Shown here one piece after another: positions 51,762-55,440 of a stretch of DNA of 55,440 nucleotides. The position numbers and the translations under genes are program-made. The DNA comes from an uncultured Parvularculaceae bacterium (GTDB taxonomy: Bacteria; Pseudomonadota; Alphaproteobacteria; Caulobacterales; Parvularculaceae). Where the stretch lies: assembly GCA_947259375.1 (NCBI GenBank), contig CAMYLZ010000018.1:1-55440 (forward strand). The letters are read 5' to 3'. Below the pieces are notes generated by a model. It was not told the origin of the DNA and did not search any database. It was given only the letters and a program-made list of their open reading frames with translations. How positions within the stretch are numbered: position 1 is the first letter of the stretch; each line of letters begins with the position of its first letter.

Positions 51762-53291
51762 ATGAATTCCGGAGAAAATGGCGCGTCGAAGCGGGACGCC
51801 GGAAAAGGGCTTGCCTTGCCAGGCTTGATCATCGGCCTTTTAACCGGCCTTGCGGCCTATGGGATCATCGAATTCTGGATCGACGGGCGCGATGATAATC
51901 CGCTGGCGATTGCCGCGCTGTTTTTCGTCATCACCGCCTCCGCCGCATATTTGTTGCTGGCCGAGCGCGCTTCGCTCTTCAGGGCCCTTGGAGGAGCATT
52001 GGCAATCGCCATCATGCTCGCCCTGCCCGACTATTTCATGACTGCCGCCGCGCTCGACGATTTCGACAATCTTTCCGACTTTCCCGCGATGTTCTGGTTC
52101 GCGACGAGCCGCGGGCTTGTCGCCTATTTGCTCGCAACGCTTTTCAAGGCCGGGTTCGAGGGCGGCGCGGGATTGCATCTCAAGCCGGCTTATCGCGACG
52201 TTTTTTTTCACGGATTGACGATGCCGCTGATCGGCGGCGGGGCGCTATTATTTGCCGGTCTTGCAGTAGTCTTGCTGTTCGCCTGGGCGCGGCTGTTGAA
52301 GGAACTCGATGTCGGTTTCTTCAACGCGCTGTTTCAGGAGCCGTGGTTCCTGTTGCCATTTATCGGCGCCATTGGCGGGCTGTCGATCGCCCTCATTCGC
52401 GGGCTGCAATCCGTGCTCGGGGCGCTGCGATTCATCTTGCTGCTGATTGCGCGAATCTTGATGGTGATCACCGCCGTGTTCACCCTGACGTTGCTGCTCG
52501 TGCTGGCGACAAAAGGCGTCGCGCCGGTGTTCGACCAGCCTTACCCCAGCGCCCTGATGCTCGGGCTGGCCCTGGCCGGCATGTTGATTTTCAACGGCGT
52601 TTATCAAAATGGCGAGGCCGCGCCGCCGCCATTATGGCTGCGCCTGCCGACGCTCGCGACGCTTATCGGCTTTCCAGTCTATGCGCTGATCGCATTTTAC
52701 GCATTCTGGCTGCGGGTCGGCGAATATGGCCTTACCCCGCCGCGCATTGCCGGGCTGACAGTCAACGGTCTGGTCGCCGCTTATTCCATTGTCTGCCTCG
52801 CCGGGCTGGCGAGCGAGCTCAACTGGCGCGGCAAACGCTGGATGCCGCCGGTCGGCTCCTTGAATACGGCCATGGCGGCGCTTTGGGTCGCCGCGCTCAT
52901 TTTGCTGGCGACGCCGCTCATCAATCCATGGGCGATCAGCGCGCGCAGCCAGCTTGCCCGCATCGCCGATCAGCGCGTCGCCGCAGCGGATTTCGACTTC
53001 GGCTATTTGCGTTTCCAGCTTGGCCGCCATGGCGACAAGGCGCTCGATGAGATGCTGTTGCTCGAAGACCACCCGGAAGCGCCCGCGATCCGCGACGGCG
53101 TCAAACGCGCGCGCTCGGCGAGGAACTATTGGGAATATCGCCATCCGGTAATTATCGACAACGGCGGCGACGAAACCGCCGGACGAGAACCGCCGCCAGA
53201 AGAATCGCTCGACCGGCCGGAGACCTTGCCGATCAATCCCGGACCGGACGTCGACCCGCCGCCAGCGGGCGAGCCGCAAAACGGCCGCTAG
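51762..53291 (+). CDS. DUF4153 domain-containing membrane protein
   Basis: 509 residues from ATG 51762 (GAGGG a few bases upstream). About 11-12 membrane helices between residues 20 and 400, then a ~110-residue soluble tail (FGYLRFQLGRHGDKALDEML, ARNYWEYRHPVI). The helix layout and the segment VGEYGLTPPRIAGLTVNGLV are typical of DUF4153, a family of unknown role. The Pro/Glu-rich end overlaps the stop of the convergent XRE gene by 4 bp. Confidence 0.88.
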   Translation: MNSGENGASKRDAGKGLALPGLIIGLLTGLAAYGIIEFWIDGRDDNPLAIAALFFVITASAAYLLLAERASLFRALGGALAIAIMLALPDYFMTAAALDDFDNLSDFPAMFWFATSRGLVAYLLATLFKAGFEGGAGLHLKPAYRDVFFHGLTMPLIGGGALLFAGLAVVLLFAWARLLKELDVGFFNALFQEPWFLLPFIGAIGGLSIALIRGLQSVLGALRFILLLIARILMVITAVFTLTLLLVLATKGVAPVFDQPYPSALMLGLALAGMLIFNGVYQNGEAAPPPLWLRLPTLATLIGFPVYALIAFYAFWLRVGEYGLTPPRIAGLTVNGLVAAYSIVCLAGLASELNWRGKRWMPPVGSLNTAMAALWVAALILLATPLINPWAISARSQLARIADQRVAAADFDFGYLRFQLGRHGDKALDEMLLLEDHPEAPAIRDGVKRARSARNYWEYRHPVIIDNGGDETAGREPPPEESLDRPETLPINPGPDVDPPPAGEPQNGR

Positions 53292-53539
53292 GCGTCGGCC
53301 TTTTCTTCTTCTCTCTTCAGCATGTGGATCTTGCGGCTCGGGCCATTGTAATCCTCAACCCCTTGCGAGATCGCATAGCAGGCCAGGCGCACGGCGCGGG
53401 GGATCTTTACTTCGTCGCCCGAGCGTTCGCCCTTTTCGTAATATTGGATCATGCGCCGCTTGAGGCCGAGCAGATGCGCGGCGTCTTTTTGGGACAGCCC
53501 GAGCGTCTTACGCCATTTTTTGAAGTCGCTGGCTTCCAT
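53288..53539 (-). CDS. XRE-family helix-turn-helix regulator
   Basis: 83 residues. A single HTH_3 domain at about 5-55: FKKWRKTLGLSQKDAAHLLG with recognition helix LKRRMIQYYEKGERSG, then IPRAVRLACYAISQGVEDYN. No partner toxin or sensor domain is seen. It is the last protein gene before the tmRNA locus, divergent from it; its promoter must lie in 53540-53640, beside the ssrA promoter. Targets unknown. Confidence 0.9.
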   Translation of the reverse strand: MEASDFKKWRKTLGLSQKDAAHLLGLKRRMIQYYEKGERSGDEVKIPRAVRLACYAISQGVEDYNGPSRKIHMLKREEEKADA

Positions 53540-53642
53540 CGCCTTGTCCCGGAGCTGTCATCCTTGCTTCAGCGCACATAATGCATGGATGTTACAGAAT
53601 CTTGACAACATTGACTAATTTTCAGCCGAACGCATAGAAACC

Positions 53643-53671
53643 CTTTAAATCCCCGAAATTGGGCCCTATAT
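53643..53671 (+). promoter_or_regulatory. Probable ssrA promoter
   Basis: CTTTAA (53643-53648), 17-bp spacer, CTATAT (53666-53671). The -10 equals and the -35 matches 4 of 6 of the alphaproteobacterial CTTGAC-N17-CTATAT pattern. Two further TTGAC motifs (53602, 53611) lie upstream. Transcription would start near 53678, just before the acceptor piece. Confidence 0.5.
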
Positions 53672-53679
53672 TCCCCGAG

Positions 53680-54027
53680 CTCGCGCAAGCGGGCTATGGC
53701 GATAAATGACGCGTGTAATAACCGTATCGGACCCGGGGGCGGTACCCGGCGGCTCCACCACATCCCCTCTCCCGCAATTTCCGTAATGCGGCTGGGAGGT
53801 TGTGACGGGGCCGAACTAGGATCGACGAGCGTCTAAAGACGATGTTTTCGCCCGGTTTGCCTCCGTTATTTGGCTACAACTGAATAGTTGCCAATGACAA
53901 CTACTCGGAAGAGTTCGCTCTCGCTGCGTAACGCGGCGCGACAAACTCGCATTTAAAGTCCTGGCCTCTTTCCAAGGCCAGGCGGGGCCCCCGGCGCCTG
54001 GCAACAGAAGCCGGGACTTTATTTTCT
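53680..54027 (+). ncRNA. ssrA: Two-piece (circularly permuted) tmRNA
   Basis: Order is acceptor piece, intervening segment, coding piece. The acceptor piece ends ...CGGCTCCACCA at 53760. The coding piece starts at 53807 with GGGGCCGAACTAGGATCGAC. GGGGCCG (53807-53813) pairs with CGGCTCC to give a 7-bp acceptor stem with a G3-U70 wobble, the alanine identity element. GACGC (53708-53712) and GCGTC (53829-53833) may form part of P2. A tag frame is at 53890-53931. A 3' helix AAAGTCCTGG (53955-53964) with CCGGGACTTT (54011-54020) precedes TTATTTTCT and probably ends the RNA. Both outer ends and the internal cuts (about 53761-53806 removed) are estimates. It rescues stalled ribosomes and tags the nascent protein for ClpXP. 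sspB lies downstream. Confidence 0.93.
53890..53931 (+). other. tmRNA tag reading frame, tag (A)ANDNYSEEFALAA
   Basis: Resume codon GCC (53890-53892) followed by codons for NDNYSEEFALAA and TAA (53929-53931). With the alanine charged on the tmRNA, the appended tag is AANDNYSEEFALAA, one of the long alphaproteobacterial type (Caulobacter AANDNFAEEFAVAA, from memory). AANDNY is the SspB-binding part and ALAA the ClpX-binding part. AGTTG precedes the resume codon, as in other tmRNAs. Confidence 0.92.
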
Positions 54028-54289
54028 CCCCAACAACCCGAGCACCACCTTTCGTCGCCGGGATTTCTTAAAATTGCGCCCATTCGGGCGCGGGAGCTTG
54101 CGGCGCAAGAAACTGCTTATCGCTGCGTTCAAACCGAAAATGATGTGACAAGGCGGTGTGTGCCGATCCGCTTAAAGCCACGCTGCGTCAAAATCTGCAG
54201 CGCGCAATTACGCATCGCCAATGCTGGCGCCGCGCGAACAACGCCGCTAAAAGAGTGAGCGAAGACAACGAAAAGGCGATTACGTTCCC
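54028..54289. other. Region between ssrA and sspB with a possible 12-codon leader frame
   Basis: No protein gene of normal size. A small hairpin CTTGC-GGC-GCAAG lies near 54098-54110. Near the 3' end GTGAGCGAAGACA (54255-54267) almost repeats the sspB start GTGAGTGAAGACA (54290-54302). From GTG 54255 there is a 12-codon frame (MSEDNEKAITFP) whose TGA overlaps the sspB GTG as GTGA. This could couple translation or be a duplication scar. Confidence 0.4.
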
Positions 54290-54853
54290 GTGAGTGAAGA
54301 CATCGAACTCGACTATGGCGACCTCATTCAAGAAGCGCAGAAAATGGCGTATCGCTTTTTGATGCGCGATGTTCTGCGCATTGTCGCGGAAATCGGCGAC
54401 GCGCCAGGCGAGCACCATTTCTTCATAGAATTCAAGACCGGCGCGGACGGCGTCTCCATTCCCGACCATCTCAAGGAACAATATCCAGAGTTAATGACCA
54501 TCGTGCTGCAGCACCAATTCAACGACCTGACCGTCAATGACGACCAGTTCGGCGTAACGCTATGGTTCAAAGGCAAGGAAGCGCGGCTCGAAATCCCGTT
54601 CGATGCAGTCACGCAATTCGCCGACCCGAGCGCGCAATTCGGCGTTCGCTTCGACGCCGATGCGGAAGGCGACGCCGCGGCGATTGCAACCGGTGACGAA
54701 GACGCCGGCAACGCCCCCGTCGGCGCCAAGGCCGATGGCGATGACGCATCCACGGCGGATGCCGAAACAACGACTGACGAGACCGAAGACAAACCGGCAA
54801 AATCCGGCGACGGCGCGGACGTAGTCAGCCTCGACGCCTTCCGGAAAAAATAG
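54290..54853 (+). CDS. sspB: ClpXP adaptor SspB (alpha type)
   Basis: 187 residues, start GTG 54290; AAAAGG is 13 bp upstream, a long spacing. The SspB fold spans about 1-125: DYGDLIQEAQKMAYRFLMRD, EHHFFIEFKTGADGVSIPDH, LKEQYPELMTIVLQHQFNDL, VNDDQFGVTLWFKGKEARLE and IPFDAVTQFADPSAQFGVRF. Residues about 126-180 are an acidic disordered linker, ending in DVVSLDAFRKK, the short C-terminal peptide that docks on ClpX. SspB holds ssrA-tagged proteins and delivers them to ClpXP. It lies about 260 bp downstream of the tmRNA gene on the same strand. Confidence 0.95.
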   Translation: MSEDIELDYGDLIQEAQKMAYRFLMRDVLRIVAEIGDAPGEHHFFIEFKTGADGVSIPDHLKEQYPELMTIVLQHQFNDLTVNDDQFGVTLWFKGKEARLEIPFDAVTQFADPSAQFGVRFDADAEGDAAAIATGDEDAGNAPVGAKADGDDASTADAETTTDETEDKPAKSGDGADVVSLDAFRKK

Positions 54854-54856
54854 CGC

Positions 54857-55440
54857 TTAACGCACCGTGCCTGCCGCCGCATGCACGACAGCAAAATCGT
54901 CTTCATAGATCCGGCGCCAGCCTTCCATCTTGTCGAGTAGCACGACGCGCTTGTCGGCGGGCGGATATAGCGACCAGCCTATGCCGTATTTTTCGATCTG
55001 CATGCGGATCACGCCCTCGCCGCCGGCGAGACCGCTCTCATGAATGTCATGCATAAAGCCGTCCTGGAACAGGCGGTCCGCGCGGCCATCGACGAAAGTG
55101 GGAATACGCTCGTAAATCAGGGCGCCGCCGAAACTGTAATCATTAATGACATTGCCCTGAACGCCTTGCGCGCGCGCCGCAGCGATGGCGGCCGCCGGAT
55201 AGCTGCGTTGCGGCGACCAATCCGCAAGGCTTACGGCTGCTGCGAACGCGGCGACCAAAAGACCGGCGCTTGCGATAAGCGCCTGCGGCGCCAACCGCGC
55301 CATCGCCTGCTCGATACGGTCATTTTCCACACGGCGCGCCCAACGCGCGAACGAGATCGCCGGAAGTTCTTTTGCCAGCTCCGCAATGCCGATGATCGGC
55401 GCTAGCATGAATAACAGATACATGAAGCGCACATGGGTGA
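54857..55440 (-). CDS. Membrane protein, C-terminal part (partial; glycosyltransferase-like tail)
   Basis: The frame is open to the right edge, so the N-terminus lies outside. About 190 residues are seen: two membrane helices (near MRFMYLLFMLAPIIGIAELA and LIASAGLLVAAFAAAVSL), then a soluble region with VINDYSFGGALIYERIPTFV and DGRADRLFQDGF. The N-D-Y-x-x-G-G-x-L followed by F-V/I-D-G-R-A-D pattern occurs at the end of multi-helix proteins related to GT-C/ArnT-like mannosyltransferases whose role is often unassigned. Convergent with sspB, 3 bp apart. The gene family is stated by pattern only. Confidence 0.75.
   Translation of the reverse strand, partial: THVRFMYLLFMLAPIIGIAELAKELPAISFARWARRVENDRIEQAMARLAPQALIASAGLLVAAFAAAVSLADWSPQRSYPAAAIAAARAQGVQGNVINDYSFGGALIYERIPTFVDGRADRLFQDGFMHDIHESGLAGGEGVIRMQIEKYGIGWSLYPPADKRVVLLDKMEGWRRIYEDDFAVVHAAAGTVR

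Noticed and set aside
53540-54289. tRNA gene suggested by the CCA-ending stem
   Set aside because: No anticodon arm; the 5' half lies downstream and a tag frame is present, so it is a permuted tmRNA.

Overview
The window looks like chromosomal backbone of a GC-rich alphaproteobacterium, probably near the Parvularculales/Caulobacterales. Reasons: a circularly permuted two-piece tmRNA gene, an NDUFA12-type complex I accessory subunit, the DUF2155/MlaD/NDUFA12 and accBC-aat neighbourhoods, cobalamin-dependent ribonucleotide reductase, an isovaleryl-CoA dehydrogenase, a TipN-like polarity protein and CtrA-type motifs. I see no transposon, integrase, tRNA, rRNA or CRISPR. The placement is inference from gene content only.

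Layout. 1-9.9 kb: the end of accB, accC, aat, an inserted DUF5694-like gene, a minus-strand NDUFA12-mlaD-DUF2155 operon, nrdJ and a pentapeptide-repeat protein. 10-15.1 kb: a transglycosylase without signal peptide, thiO, a GTA/phage-type holin, a 467-bp gap, an antiporter-like membrane protein and a small kinase. 15.3-23.2 kb: M1 aminopeptidase, isovaleryl-CoA dehydrogenase, YceI, a voltage-gated cation channel, the TipN-like coiled-coil protein and a DUF1801 protein. 23.2-26.7 kb: a four-gene Mla/MCE lipid-transport operon, divergent from a CHASE2 protein with a degenerate cyclase domain. 29-34.2 kb: MFS transporter, small lipoprotein, prolyl aminopeptidase, NSS transporter and an orphan Hpt protein. 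34.2-39.9 kb: the elongasome operon mreB-mreC-mreD-mrdA-rodA. 40-45 kb: VTT-domain protein, GH24 lysozyme-like protein, miaA, serB. 43.7-48.5 kb: hflK-hflC-degP divergent from mrp. 48.5-53.5 kb: SnoaL-like protein, thyA-GNAT-folA operon, DUF4153 protein and an XRE regulator. 53.6-55.4 kb: the two-piece tmRNA gene ssrA, the ClpXP adaptor sspB, and a partial membrane protein.

Functional themes. Envelope construction dominates: MreBCD/PBP2/RodA, two MCE lipid-transport loci, murein hydrolase-like proteins and periplasmic proteases. Protein quality control is also prominent: Aat (N-degron tagging), HflKC, DegP, tmRNA and SspB. Nucleotide supply is covered by NrdJ, ThyA and FolA.

Most notable: (i) the 750-bp stretch between the XRE gene and sspB that has no ordinary protein gene holds a permuted split tmRNA encoding the tag (A)ANDNYSEEFALAA, directly beside the adaptor that recognises such tags; (ii) a channel with filter TLEGWPD, suggestive of calcium selectivity; (iii) several proteins that keep a fold but have lost catalytic residues (CHASE2-cyclase, GH24, antiporter); (iv) a perfect CtrA box between mlaE and the CHASE2 gene. 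All functional statements come from reading the sequence and general family knowledge; no searches were run.
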